A stretch of DNA of 64,000 bases from Algoriphagus vanfongensis DSM 17529 (GTDB taxonomy: Bacteria > Bacteroidota > Bacteroidia > Cytophagales > Cyclobacteriaceae): positions 427,741-491,740 of the forward strand of contig NZ_AUBX01000011.1 of assembly GCF_000429465.1 (NCBI RefSeq), written 5' to 3'. The stretch's first letter is position 1; the number at the start of each line of letters is the position of its first letter. The position numbers and the translations under genes were made by a program. The notes under the pieces are model-generated. The model was not told the origin of the DNA. It was given only the letters and a program-made list of their open reading frames with translations, and did no database searches. Below, piece after piece: positions 1 through 8,105 of the stretch.

Positions 1-282
1 CCCGTCCAAAGGAAGGATATATTTGCCGTTACTGGCTTTGATTCCCGTATTTCTGGCTTTGGTCACCCCTTCATTCTCCTTGTCGATGACTGTGATTTGG
101 TTGTTTTTAGCGGCAAGATCAAGCGCAATTTGCAGGCTGTGGTCTGTCGAACCGTCATTGACTACGATGAGTTCAATGTTGGAATATTCAGATTGTAGGG
201 CAGAAAGAATAGTCTCTTTCAGGTAAGGAGCTTGATTGTAGCAAGGGGTGATAATTGAGACCAGGGGGGAATTGCTGTTCAT
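1..282 (-). CDS. Family 2 glycosyltransferase, N-terminal fragment (runs off the left edge)
   Basis: Reading the minus strand from the ATG at 280-282 gives about 94 residues with no stop before the window edge. The translation starts MNSNSPLVSIITPCYNQAPY and contains VVNDGSTD and NEGVTKARNTGI, the nucleotide-binding signature of GT-A fold family 2 glycosyltransferases; the edge cuts just where the DxD metal motif is expected (YILPLDG). The enzyme would transfer a sugar from a nucleotide-sugar donor, typically in surface polysaccharide synthesis. Acceptor and donor cannot be told from this fragment. Seen: fold motifs. Inferred: role. Confidence 0.9.
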   Translation of the reverse strand, partial: MNSNSPLVSIITPCYNQAPYLKETILSALQSEYSNIELIVVNDGSTDHSLQIALDLAAKNNQITVIDKENEGVTKARNTGIKASNGKYILPLDG

Positions 283-593
283 GAGGTGCAAGCTAATTTA
301 AAGTTCGGAGCGAACCAACTTCCAAGGACATGGGATCTTTAGATTGAAAGTTGAATTCCTTAACTATTATCATTCTAGATTATAGAAAAATCCAATAAAA
401 AATTTGGAAAATTAAATGCTGTTCGTAATTTTACTTTGGTGATTAAACAACTTTTGTAAACTATTCTTTTTAAATCTCGAGGTTTTAAACCCTCAATTTT
501 CGAACTCTAATAGTTTTCTAAGAAATCCGGGTGAGCAACCCGGATTTTTTTTTGGTTTTATTTTTAGAAATTAGTGCAAATCAAAATTCTTCA
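283..593. other. Divergent intergenic region with a leader hairpin
   Basis: This 311-base AT-rich gap separates the leftward glycosyltransferase from the rightward DUF4421 gene and must hold promoters for both. The only clear structure is the intrinsic-terminator-like hairpin at 523-550. I found no exact TTTG-N19-TAnnTTTG promoter and no open frame worth calling. Confidence 0.5.
523..550 (+). terminator. Intrinsic terminator-like hairpin upstream of the DUF4421 gene
   Basis: A 9-bp GC-rich stem (AATCCGGGT / ACCCGGATT) with a 5-base loop is followed by a run of T. It lies 44 bases before the start codon of the rightward gene, with no rightward gene before it, so it is either an attenuator in that gene's leader or the end of a small RNA from 283-523. 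Confidence 0.75.
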
Positions 594-1625
594 ATGCCCG
601 TCCGTCTTCGTTTTCTATTCTTGCTAGGTATATTTTTGGTATGGGGTGATTTGGCCTGGAGTCAAAAATCCAACTTTGACTCAGCTTATGTGGAGGAGCA
701 GCCTGAAGTTTTGGGTTTGCGCTTATATTTTTCTAAAAAGTACACGGACTTGGTAGTCTATGTCCCCAAGGAAGACAGGAAGTATGTCTATCGACCCAAC
801 TCTGGCAATAACCTGGGACTTGGTTTTACCCACCAAAAATTCACTTTGAATGTCGCTTTTCCAGTTCCATTCCTCAATCAATCACGGCAAAAAGATTGGC
901 CTTTCTATCTGGATTTGCAGTCTCACATTTATCCCAAAAAGATGATAATTGATCTTTTTGGGCAATTTTATGAGGGGTATACGCTTAGCTCGGATCAGCT
1001 GGAAAACTCCGATGAAGATTATTTGCGGGAAGATTTGAAGCTCCGGCAGTATGGAGTGAATTTTAATTACCTCTTTTTTGGAGAGAAAATATCGCTCCAG
1101 GCTTCGTTTAATCAATCGATGATCCAAAAGCGATCAGCTTTTTCACCTTTTCTGGGATTTGAGATTTATGGTGGTAATATGAAAGGGGATTCCTTAGTGA
1201 TTCCAAGTTTTGAAGCGCAGTCGAATTTTAATTTTATCAAAGCAAGATATCTGCAAGCCGGACCAAATGCTGGGCTGGCGGGTACATGGATTTTTGGGAA
1301 GGGATTTTTTCTGACTGGCGTGGCTTCGGCAAATCTGAGCTTGGGCTTGGCCGAATGGGAAAATGATGTCCGGATTTTCAGAAAAGTAGGGGTGATTCCT
1401 ACTTTTTTCCTCAGGGGCTTTGCCGGCTACAATTCACGTCGTTTTTCAGTCAATGCCAATTATATTCTCAAGAATTTGGAGCTTGTGAGAGGAGGTCCCT
1501 TTGAGCAGGCTGTGAATACGGGTAATTATCGGATCAACCTCGTGTACAAGCTGAATGTGAGTGAGAAGTTTAGAAATAAATTTAGAAAAGTGAATCCTGT
1601 CCGGCTAATAGATAAAGATCTATAG
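594..1625 (+). CDS. DUF4421 family outer-membrane-type protein
   Basis: A 343-residue protein with a signal peptide (MPVRLRFLFLLGIFLVWGDLAWS, cut after about residue 23). The mature start FDSAYVEEQPEVLGLRLYFSKKY, the YRPNSGNNLGLGF motif and many alternating beta strands match DUF4421, a Bacteroidota family with a predicted beta-barrel fold and no assigned function. I chose the ATG at 594: the longer frame from 531 would begin inside the terminator hairpin and lacks the signal peptide at its start. Single gene, probably its own transcript. Family call is from memory of its N-terminal motif. Confidence 0.8.
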   Translation: MPVRLRFLFLLGIFLVWGDLAWSQKSNFDSAYVEEQPEVLGLRLYFSKKYTDLVVYVPKEDRKYVYRPNSGNNLGLGFTHQKFTLNVAFPVPFLNQSRQKDWPFYLDLQSHIYPKKMIIDLFGQFYEGYTLSSDQLENSDEDYLREDLKLRQYGVNFNYLFFGEKISLQASFNQSMIQKRSAFSPFLGFEIYGGNMKGDSLVIPSFEAQSNFNFIKARYLQAGPNAGLAGTWIFGKGFFLTGVASANLSLGLAEWENDVRIFRKVGVIPTFFLRGFAGYNSRRFSVNANYILKNLELVRGGPFEQAVNTGNYRINLVYKLNVSEKFRNKFRKVNPVRLIDKDL

Positions 1626-1683
1626 ATTTGGTCTGGAATGGGCATTTCCTTTAGTTTTGATCCTAATCCAAAATACGAATAGC

Positions 1684-3228
1684 ATGAATGATAGATTTGG
1701 AATTGCTGAATCCCTGAAAAATCTTGGAATCCAAGCCGAAAACTTGGGTGTATCTACCGGTCAAAAATGGTTTGACTCTGGTGAGTCCTATATCTCGTCT
1801 ATTTCGCCAGCCGATGGAAAACTCATCGCAAAAGTACAGGTGGCCAATGCGGAGACCTATGAGCAAGTGGTGACGTCTGCTCAGATCGCTTTTGAAAAGT
1901 GGCGCTTGATTCCCGCTCCTCAAAGAGGTGAGATCGTGCGAGAAATCGGAAATGCACTTCGTGAGAAAAAGGCGGATTTGGGAAAATTGGTTTCCTATGA
2001 GATGGGCAAATCCTATCAGGAGGGCTTGGGAGAGGTGCAGGAGATGATCGATATCTGTGATTTCGCAGTGGGGCTTTCCCGTCAGTTGTATGGTCTCACG
2101 ATGCACTCTGAGCGTCCTGGGCATAGAATGTACGAGCAGTGGCATCCGCTGGGGATTGTCGGAATTATTTCCGCTTTCAATTTCCCTGTGGCTGTTTGGT
2201 CTTGGAATACTGCCTTGGCCTGGGTTTGCGGAGATGTCTGTGTATGGAAACCTTCCGAAAAAGCACCTTTATCAGGTATCGCTTGTCAGCATATCGTAAG
2301 TCAGATTTTCAAAAAGCATGATTTGCCAGATGGAATTTCTTCCTTGATTGTCGGAGATTATCAAGTGGGAGAGATGCTTTCGCATGATACTAGAGTTCCT
2401 TTGGTTTCAGCTACTGGATCTACCCGAATGGGAAAATTAGTAGGCAAAGCTGTTGGAGAACGATTGGGGAGGTCCTTGCTTGAGTTGGGAGGAAATAACG
2501 CCATCATCATCACAAAGGATGCGGATATGGACATGGCCATTCGGGGAGCTTTGTTTGGAGCTGTTGGGACAGCAGGGCAAAGATGTACCTCTACGCGTCG
2601 ATTAATTATCCAAGAGGAGGTTTTTGATGAGGTAGCAAAGAGACTGGCTTCCGCCTATTCCAAATTGGTGATCGGCAATCCTCTGGATGAGAAGAATCAT
2701 GTAGGGCCGGTAATCGATCAAGATGCTGTGAAAATGTATGAAGATGCCATCGAGAAAGTGAAAGCCGAGGGTGGAACAGAAGTAGTGCCAGGAGGGGTTT
2801 TGTCCGGCGAAGGCTTTGAATCTGGCTGCTATGTGAAGCCTGCGATCTATGAAGCAGAAAATCATTATGAAATCGTGCAGCATGAGACTTTTGCGCCGAT
2901 TCTTTATTTGATCAAGTATAAAACCATCGCCGAAGCTATCGCGATTCAGAATGGAGTGCCTCAGGGGCTTTCATCTGCGATCATGACGACAAATATGCGT
3001 GAGGCGGAAGCCTTCCTTTCTGTGGCTGGTTCGGACTGTGGGATCGCCAATGTCAATATCGGTACTTCAGGTGCTGAAATCGGAGGGGCTTTTGGAGGTG
3101 AGAAAGAAACCGGGGGAGGAAGAGAGTCTGGCTCTGACGCCTGGAAGGCCTATATGAGACGGCAAACCAATACAATTAATTATTCCACTGCTTTGCCTTT
3201 GGCGCAGGGGATTAAGTTTGATATTTGA
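1684..3228 (+). CDS. ALDH7-type aldehyde dehydrogenase (alpha-aminoadipic semialdehyde / piperideine-6-carboxylate dehydrogenase-like)
   Basis: A 514-residue NAD(P)-dependent aldehyde dehydrogenase. Seen: SAFNFPVAVWSWN substrate/cofactor region, SATGSTRMGK, the general-base segment LLELGGNNAIIITKDAD, and catalytic Cys in GTAGQRCTSTRRL. The ELGGNNA form and the overall sequence fit the ALDH7 (antiquitin/AmaB) group, which oxidises alpha-aminoadipic semialdehyde in lysine breakdown. The ATG at 1684 is preferred over the upstream TTG at 1657. A strong intrinsic terminator follows. Substrate is inferred from family only; no other lysine-degradation gene is adjacent. Confidence 0.85.
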   Translation: MNDRFGIAESLKNLGIQAENLGVSTGQKWFDSGESYISSISPADGKLIAKVQVANAETYEQVVTSAQIAFEKWRLIPAPQRGEIVREIGNALREKKADLGKLVSYEMGKSYQEGLGEVQEMIDICDFAVGLSRQLYGLTMHSERPGHRMYEQWHPLGIVGIISAFNFPVAVWSWNTALAWVCGDVCVWKPSEKAPLSGIACQHIVSQIFKKHDLPDGISSLIVGDYQVGEMLSHDTRVPLVSATGSTRMGKLVGKAVGERLGRSLLELGGNNAIIITKDADMDMAIRGALFGAVGTAGQRCTSTRRLIIQEEVFDEVAKRLASAYSKLVIGNPLDEKNHVGPVIDQDAVKMYEDAIEKVKAEGGTEVVPGGVLSGEGFESGCYVKPAIYEAENHYEIVQHETFAPILYLIKYKTIAEAIAIQNGVPQGLSSAIMTTNMREAEAFLSVAGSDCGIANVNIGTSGAEIGGAFGGEKETGGGRESGSDAWKAYMRRQTNTINYSTALPLAQGIKFDI

Positions 3229-3233
3229 TATAG

Positions 3234-3267
3234 AAGGGCTAGTTAGAACAATGACTGGCCCTTTTGT
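3234..3267 (+). terminator. Intrinsic terminator after the aldehyde dehydrogenase
   Basis: A 10-bp stem AAGGGCTAGT / ACTGGCCCTT (one G-T pair) with a 10-base loop, followed by TTTTG, starts a few bases after the stop codon at 3228. Confidence 0.8.
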
Positions 3268-3320
3268 TTAAAATATTTGACCTCATTTTCAGTTGTTTAT
3301 GATTTTTGTTTAGGTGAGTA

Positions 3321-3351
3321 TTTGCCTAATTCAAAATTGAAACTACCTTTG
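3321..3351 (+). promoter_or_regulatory. Bacteroidota-type promoter for the tRNA-Val genes
   Basis: TTTG at 3321-3324, a 19-base spacer, then TACCTTTG at 3344-3351 match the Bacteroidota consensus TTTG-N19-TAnnTTTG exactly. Transcription would begin near 3357, about 30 bases before the first tRNA. Confidence 0.85.
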
Positions 3352-3385
3352 CATTCCCTTTCGGAAGGAAAGTGGTAAAAAGAAT

Positions 3386-3460
3386 GGGAGTTTAGCTCAG
3401 TTGGTTCAGAGCATCTGCCTTACAAGCAGAGGGTCGGGGGTTCGAATCCCTCAACTCCCA
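3386..3460 (+). tRNA. tRNA-Val (anticodon TAC)
   Basis: 75-base cloverleaf: acceptor GGGAGTT / AACTCCC, D-arm GCTC..GAGC, anticodon arm CTGCC-TTACAAG-CAG with TAC in the loop, T-arm with GGTTCGAATCC, discriminator A. CCA is not encoded. Identical to the second copy 28 bases downstream. Confidence 0.96.
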
Positions 3461-3488
3461 CTCCATTCTTTCAATGAAAATCCATTTT

Positions 3489-3563
3489 GGGAGTTTAGCT
3501 CAGTTGGTTCAGAGCATCTGCCTTACAAGCAGAGGGTCGGGGGTTCGAATCCCTCAACTCCCA
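3489..3563 (+). tRNA. tRNA-Val (anticodon TAC), second copy
   Basis: Base-for-base the same 75-base tRNA as at 3386-3460, in tandem after a short spacer and followed closely by an intrinsic terminator, so the two are co-transcribed from the promoter at 3321. CCA is not encoded. Confidence 0.96.
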
Positions 3564-3567
3564 CATT

Positions 3568-3600
3568 AGCCTCAGAGAAATCTGGGGCTTTTCTGTTTTT
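3568..3600 (+). terminator. Intrinsic terminator of the tRNA-Val operon
   Basis: Nine-bp stem AGCCTCAGA / TCTGGGGCT (one G-T pair) closed by a GAAA tetraloop, followed by TTTTCTGTTTTT. It is copied almost exactly at 3897-3927. Confidence 0.85.
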
Positions 3601-3812
3601 AAGCTACTCGCATTTATATATTTTATCCTCTTCAGATTGATGGATTTTTCATTGGGAAGACCTTTGGTGCCTCATTTAAATGAGATCATAAACACATATT
3701 ATTGTGGTCATACTGGTAAAGCCAATTGTTGGCTTTTTTTTCAAAGTGAAGTATAGTAACAGAGTGTGAAGTCAAATCCTGAGAGGGCATCTGGATAATT
3801 AATTGAAAATAA
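3601..3812. other. Gene-free stretch with an orphan terminator
   Basis: Between the tRNA terminator and the decayed tRNA copy I see no coding frame. The one structure is a hairpin AAAGCCAA / TTGGCTTT with a 3-base loop and a run of eight or more T at about 3718-3741. A terminator here with no gene before it allows a small RNA or decayed gene in 3601-3717, but nothing else supports one. Confidence 0.4.
3718..3741 (+). terminator. Orphan intrinsic terminator
   Basis: Perfect 8-bp stem, TTG loop and a long T run. No annotated gene ends here. Confidence 0.6.
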
Positions 3813-3892
3813 GAGTCAGCTCAGTTTGTTCAGATCATCCCGATACCATCGGGAGGGTCGGTGGGGCGATATTCGATCGGGATCAACTCCCA
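3813..3892 (+). pseudogene. Decayed tRNA-Val copy
   Basis: The stretch keeps the D-arm-like GAGTCAGCTCAGTTTGTTCAGA, a remnant of the variable region (GAGGGTCGGTGGGG) and the exact 3' end CAACTCCCA of the tRNA-Val genes. The anticodon arm is replaced by CCCGATACCATCGGG, itself a hairpin, and the T-arm is disrupted. The sequence immediately after it, through the terminator, repeats the sequence after the second intact tRNA, showing that a tRNA-plus-terminator unit was duplicated and then broke down. Confidence 0.75.
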
Positions 3893-3896
3893 CATT

Positions 3897-3927
3897 AGCC
3901 TCAGAGAAATCTGGGGCTTTTCTGTTT
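3897..3927 (+). terminator. Duplicated copy of the tRNA-Val terminator
   Basis: Repeats the 9-bp stem, GAAA loop and TTTTCTGTTT of 3568-3600. It now sits behind the decayed tRNA copy. Confidence 0.75.
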
Positions 3928-3934
3928 AAGAGAA

Positions 3935-3974
3935 AAAAAAGGCCTCAAAGAAAAAATCTTCGAGGCCTTTTTTG
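3935..3974. terminator. Terminator of the TonB receptor gene, bidirectional
   Basis: Stem AAAAAAGGCCTC / GAGGCCTTTTTT with A and T runs on the two sides, so it can act on both strands. It lies 11 bases past the end of the leftward receptor gene. Confidence 0.85.
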
Positions 3975-3985
3975 ACTTTGAGTTT

Positions 3986-5812
3986 CTACTCCAAATTCAA
4001 CATAAATCCTGCTCTAAACCATCGGCCAGGCATCTGTACCGTGCCTGACTCGATGTAGTCAGTATCAGTGATATTGGATGCTTCGGCAAAGAATCCGATT
4101 TTTCCGATTCGATTGTAATCCACTCGCATGTCCAAAAGGAAATACGGGTCCTGACTGATTCGTTCTACATAGCGCATTTTGGTGTTCCATTCCAGCTTTT
4201 GGCCGATTCCGATCAGTGCTCCGCCGATCACTTGGTTTTTCAAAGCAGTCAAGGCATAGCGCGTCTCGATCCCCGGTTGATTGATCAAATTGGCATCGAT
4301 GTAGTTGTAGGAAAATTGCAGCTCTTTGACCCGAATCAAAGCAGGTGAAGAGGCAAATCGATAGGCAAGAGAAGCCTCGATTCCGTGGAACTTCACTTCG
4401 TTGAAGTTTTGAGGCTGCCATGGGGTCTCCTCGTCTGGACGTGTCCACTCGATCAGATCATCCGTGTTTCTGTTGAAATAGACCAATTCAGCAAAAAGGC
4501 CAGCCTGATTCCATTTGGCTCCGATTTCAAAGTTTTGGGCTTGCTCTGGTTTCAAATCTGGATTCCCGATGTTGGTAGGTCCCTGATAGTACAAGTCGGT
4601 ATAGGTAGGGATTCTAAAGCTTTTGCCCAGTCCGGTATAAAATCTCAGTTTTTCGGTGGCTTGAAATCCTAGTTCCATTCCTGGAAAATGCTTCCAGCCA
4701 TAGTCGTTGTAATAATTGCTATAAATCCCAGCCCGAATGTCAAAGCCTCCAGTCAGGTTGACCAACTGCTCCAAAAAGATGCCTGCGAGCATCCTGTCAT
4801 GATTTCCCAGATTGGTGCTTTCGATTTTCTCCTCACGGATTTCCAGACCAAGTCCCGTTGTTCCCAATTTACTTTCGTAAGTCCCGTTGGTCTCCAGCGC
4901 ATAGGTATTGGAGGTGTGGAGGTTTCTGTAAAACTCCGGCTCGTTTCGTCTTAGCAGGTATTCGTCTGCATTTTTTCTCCAGTAAGCCCGTGTATTGAGG
5001 TGAAATCTTTCATCCGAAAAGGTGTGGCTCAGCGCCCCGACGGTCGTTTGGATACTTTCCCACTGATCGGGATAGGTACTGGCATAAAACCCATTAGCGC
5101 CGAAATCTCGGTCTGTATAGGCGATCATTCCTCTCAGGGAGTGCTTTTCATTCAGGTCAATCCCGTTTTCATAGAAAATATTGCTCACTTGGTAATCGGA
5201 ATTGTACCAATGTCCATTGGATTCATCATAGGAGATAGCCAAATTTTGCTTGAAGCTTCCGGCAGGCAGAGAACCGGCAAAATTGATTCCTTTCATCCCA
5301 AAATCTCCCGCATAGCCTTGCAGGCGTAAGCTTCGGCGATCGGACAGCTCAGTGATCACATTGACAGCGCCGGCATAGGCATTTTGTCCGAAGATTCTGG
5401 AGCCAGGCCCTTTCAAAACTTCCACCCGATCGATATTGATCATAGGTACGGGGATATTCATCATGTGATGTCCAGACTGCGGATCGGTCAGCTTGATGCC
5501 GTTCAAAAGCATCAGAGTCTGATTAAATGAGCCTCCGCGGATGCCGATGTCGGCTTGGACGCCTGTCACTCCCCGCTGTCGCACATCGACCCCAGGCACA
5601 AAAGAAAGTACTTCCTGAAGACTGCGTGCAGGGGTGGTTTCCAGCTGTGGTTTGGTGATGACGGAGATGTTTCTGCTCTGCTTGGAAAATGGAATCTGAA
5701 TCCGATTTTCCTGAATGATAATCTCTTCCAGATTTTGAGCTGTGGTGTCGTTTTGGGCGTTCGCCTGAAGACTGATCAGGCAGATAGCAGCCGCATAAAA
5801 CATTTTTCTCAT
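3986..5812 (-). CDS. TonB-dependent outer membrane receptor
   Basis: 608 residues with signal peptide MRKMFYAAAICLISLQANA. A TonB-box-like segment (EEIIIQENRIQ) leads into the plug domain with RSLQEVLSFVPGVDVRQRG, IRGGSFNQTLMLLNGIKL and VEVLKGPGSRIFGQNAYAGAVNVIT. The remaining ~430 residues form a barrel ending in a typical aromatic-rich strand (GRWFRAGFMLNLE). At this length it is a small BtuB/siderophore-like receptor without the N-terminal carboxypeptidase-regulatory domain of SusC proteins. No SusD partner is adjacent. The substrate cannot be named: I looked for a cobalamin riboswitch upstream and saw none. Confidence 0.92.
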   Translation of the reverse strand: MRKMFYAAAICLISLQANAQNDTTAQNLEEIIIQENRIQIPFSKQSRNISVITKPQLETTPARSLQEVLSFVPGVDVRQRGVTGVQADIGIRGGSFNQTLMLLNGIKLTDPQSGHHMMNIPVPMINIDRVEVLKGPGSRIFGQNAYAGAVNVITELSDRRSLRLQGYAGDFGMKGINFAGSLPAGSFKQNLAISYDESNGHWYNSDYQVSNIFYENGIDLNEKHSLRGMIAYTDRDFGANGFYASTYPDQWESIQTTVGALSHTFSDERFHLNTRAYWRKNADEYLLRRNEPEFYRNLHTSNTYALETNGTYESKLGTTGLGLEIREEKIESTNLGNHDRMLAGIFLEQLVNLTGGFDIRAGIYSNYYNDYGWKHFPGMELGFQATEKLRFYTGLGKSFRIPTYTDLYYQGPTNIGNPDLKPEQAQNFEIGAKWNQAGLFAELVYFNRNTDDLIEWTRPDEETPWQPQNFNEVKFHGIEASLAYRFASSPALIRVKELQFSYNYIDANLINQPGIETRYALTALKNQVIGGALIGIGQKLEWNTKMRYVERISQDPYFLLDMRVDYNRIGKIGFFAEASNITDTDYIESGTVQMPGRWFRAGFMLNLE

Positions 5813-5922
5813 TCGATAGATAGTAATTTTTGCGGGGCAAAAATGAATTGATAAAAGTCAAAATCCAATTTTTAGGCTAGGGCAAAAATATCCCTGCCCC
5901 AAACCGCTTGTGAAAAAGGTTC

Positions 5923-5952
5923 TTGGTGAATTTGAAGAAGCCCTTAATTTTG
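5923..5952 (+). promoter_or_regulatory. Promoter for the M1 metallopeptidase
   Basis: TTG at 5923-5925, 19-base spacer, TAATTTTG at 5945-5952: a full Bacteroidota match. The -7 box lies in the loop of an inverted repeat (AAGCCC / GGGCTT, about 5938-5958), which could be a regulator site. Confidence 0.75.
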
Positions 5953-5965
5953 GGCTTTGCAAAAA

Positions 5966-7927
5966 ATGATACCTATGATCAAAAGAATTATCACAGGCTT
6001 GATGTTTTCAGGTTTGCTGGCGGGCAATGTAGCTTTTGCGCAGCAAGGCAAAGAAAACAATCAGGCTATCTTCGGAGAGTTTATGAACAGGAAGGGTACC
6101 TATACCCGTACTGCTTCTGGAGTGCCTAGCGAAAACTACTGGCAAAATCAGGCCGACTACCAAATCGAGGTAGCATTGGATGAAGATGCTCATGTTTTGT
6201 CTGGGAAAATCAGCATTGCTTATACCAATAACAGCCCCGAGCCTTTGGACTTTGTATGGTTGCAACTGGAGCAAAACCGATTCACTGCCGATTCCAGAGG
6301 AACTCTGACCACCCCTGTGCAGGGCAACAGATACAATGGCGATACGGATGGTGGATTTGACATCAGCAATGTGGCTGCGAAAGTGGGCTCCAAAGGGTCT
6401 GTCTCTAGCAAGCACCTGATTACGGATACCCGTATGCAAGTTTGGTTTGATCAGCCGATTCCTGCCAAAGGCGGCGAAGCGACTATTTCTATGGATTTTT
6501 CATTCAAAGTACCTGTCAAAGGAATGGACAGAATGGGGCGTCTGGAAGTGGAAGATGGATGGATCTATGCCTTTGCGCAATGGTATCCTAAAATGGCCGT
6601 CTATGATGACATAGAAGGATGGAATGTAGAGCCTTACTTGGGTGCTGGCGAGTTTTATTTGGAGTATGGCAACTTTGATTACAAAGTGACCGTGCCGTAC
6701 GATCACATCGTGGTGGGCTCCGGTAAATTGATGAATCCAAAAGAAGTGCTTTCCAAAGAGCTTCAAAATCGCTATGCGCAAGCGCAGGAAAGTGATGAGA
6801 CAGTGACTCTGATCGGATTGGATGAAATCCAAAATACGGAAGTGACTCGTCCGAAGCAGGATGGTACAGTGACTTGGCATTTTCAGATCGAAAACTCCAG
6901 AGATATCGCATTTGCGACGTCCAAGACGTTTATTTGGGATGCTGCGAAAATCAACTTGCCAAGTGGCAAAACGATTTTGGCACAATCTGTCTATCCAAAA
7001 GAGTCTCATGGCGAAGAAGCCTGGTCTAGATCTACGGAATACTCCAAAGCTTCTATCGAGCATTATTCTGAGATGTGGTTTGAGTTCCCGTATGCAACTG
7101 CTACCAATGTCGCTGCTGATATCGGAGGAATGGAATACCCAGGCTTGAACTTCTGTCGCTATACCTCCAAGGGTCGTGGACTTTGGGGAGTGACGGATCA
7201 TGAGTTTGGTCACAACTGGTTCCCGATGATCGTCGGAAACAACGAAAGACGCTATGCTTGGATGGATGAAGGCTTCAATACCTTTATCAATCACTACTCT
7301 ACTTTGGCATTCAATAATGGAGAGTATCCTTCATCTCTGAATCAGACGAGAAGATCAAATACTTATTTCCTAAGCGAAACACGTGAAGGAATCGATACTT
7401 ATCCTGATGTAGTGGATATCAGTAATCTCGGAATGATTGCGTACAGAAAACCTGCTATCGGATTGATCGTCTTGCGTGAGTATGTCTTAGGTGAGGAGAG
7501 ATTTGACAATGCTTTCAAGTCCTATATCAAAACTTGGGCTTACAAGCATCCGCAGCCTTCTGACTTTTTCAATCATATGGAAAATGTAGCAGGAGAAAAC
7601 CTTTCTTGGTTCTGGAGTGGCTGGTTTTATGGCAATGGAAATGTGGATTTGGGTGTATCAGGAGTATTCCCTTATGCGGGCAACTCTCTAGTGGTCTTAT
7701 CCAATGAAGGCGATATTCCGATGCCAGTTCTAATGGAGATCGAATTTGAAGACGGTACCAAAGAGCGTAAAATGCTTCCTGTCGAAATCTGGCAGCGAGG
7801 CAAAGAATGGGCGCATATGATCGAGTCTGAGAAAAAGGTGAAATCCGTGACTGTAGATCCTGATAAGATTCTACCGGATGTCAACTTTTCCAATGACTCT
7901 TGGCCTCAAAAAGTTTATGAGGATTAA
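5966..7927 (+). CDS. M1 family zinc metallopeptidase, secreted
   Basis: About 653 residues with an N-terminal signal peptide (IKRIITGLMFSGLLAGNVAFA). Seen: the gluzincin zinc motif HEFGH in GVTDHEFGHNW and the third ligand Glu in AWMDEGFNTF about 19 residues on, plus the GGMEYPG substrate-binding motif. It probably trims N-terminal residues from peptides in the periplasm or at the surface. It is a shorter M1 subtype than the 852-residue lipoprotein at 24348-26906. Start: ATG at 5966; the ATG at 5975 is equally plausible because the promoter predicts a very short leader. It ends at a strong terminator and stands alone. Confidence 0.92.
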   Translation: MIPMIKRIITGLMFSGLLAGNVAFAQQGKENNQAIFGEFMNRKGTYTRTASGVPSENYWQNQADYQIEVALDEDAHVLSGKISIAYTNNSPEPLDFVWLQLEQNRFTADSRGTLTTPVQGNRYNGDTDGGFDISNVAAKVGSKGSVSSKHLITDTRMQVWFDQPIPAKGGEATISMDFSFKVPVKGMDRMGRLEVEDGWIYAFAQWYPKMAVYDDIEGWNVEPYLGAGEFYLEYGNFDYKVTVPYDHIVVGSGKLMNPKEVLSKELQNRYAQAQESDETVTLIGLDEIQNTEVTRPKQDGTVTWHFQIENSRDIAFATSKTFIWDAAKINLPSGKTILAQSVYPKESHGEEAWSRSTEYSKASIEHYSEMWFEFPYATATNVAADIGGMEYPGLNFCRYTSKGRGLWGVTDHEFGHNWFPMIVGNNERRYAWMDEGFNTFINHYSTLAFNNGEYPSSLNQTRRSNTYFLSETREGIDTYPDVVDISNLGMIAYRKPAIGLIVLREYVLGEERFDNAFKSYIKTWAYKHPQPSDFFNHMENVAGENLSWFWSGWFYGNGNVDLGVSGVFPYAGNSLVVLSNEGDIPMPVLMEIEFEDGTKERKMLPVEIWQRGKEWAHMIESEKKVKSVTVDPDKILPDVNFSNDSWPQKVYED

Positions 7928-7933
7928 AACATC

Positions 7934-7967
7934 AAAAACCCGATCAGTGTGATCGGGTTTTTTTTTG
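7934..7967 (+). terminator. Terminator after the M1 metallopeptidase
   Basis: Stem AAAAACCCGATC / GATCGGGTTTTT with a 5-base loop and a long T run, seven bases after the stop. Confidence 0.9.
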
Positions 7968-8105
7968 ATTCGAAATTATGATTTGGGTGGCAAAAAAGAT
8001 GAACAGAGGATCGAGTGCTACATACATCGGGCAGCGGACATCTGTCATCAAGCCAATAACCCAAAGAAAACTAAATAATAATGCAAAAGGAGCTATTCAT
8101 TGGTT

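Noticed and set aside
531..593. Longer start for the DUF4421 gene at 531
   Set aside because: The extra 21 residues are encoded within and just after a terminator hairpin and would bury the signal peptide.
5813..5956. Cobalamin riboswitch upstream of the small BtuB-like TonB receptor
   Set aside because: The gap is only about 140 bases and I see no conserved B12-box; the receptor therefore stays unassigned.
6500..7294. Long antisense open frame within the M1 metallopeptidase gene
   Set aside because: It is the shadow of a strongly coding gene with zinc motifs on the plus strand and resembles no protein.
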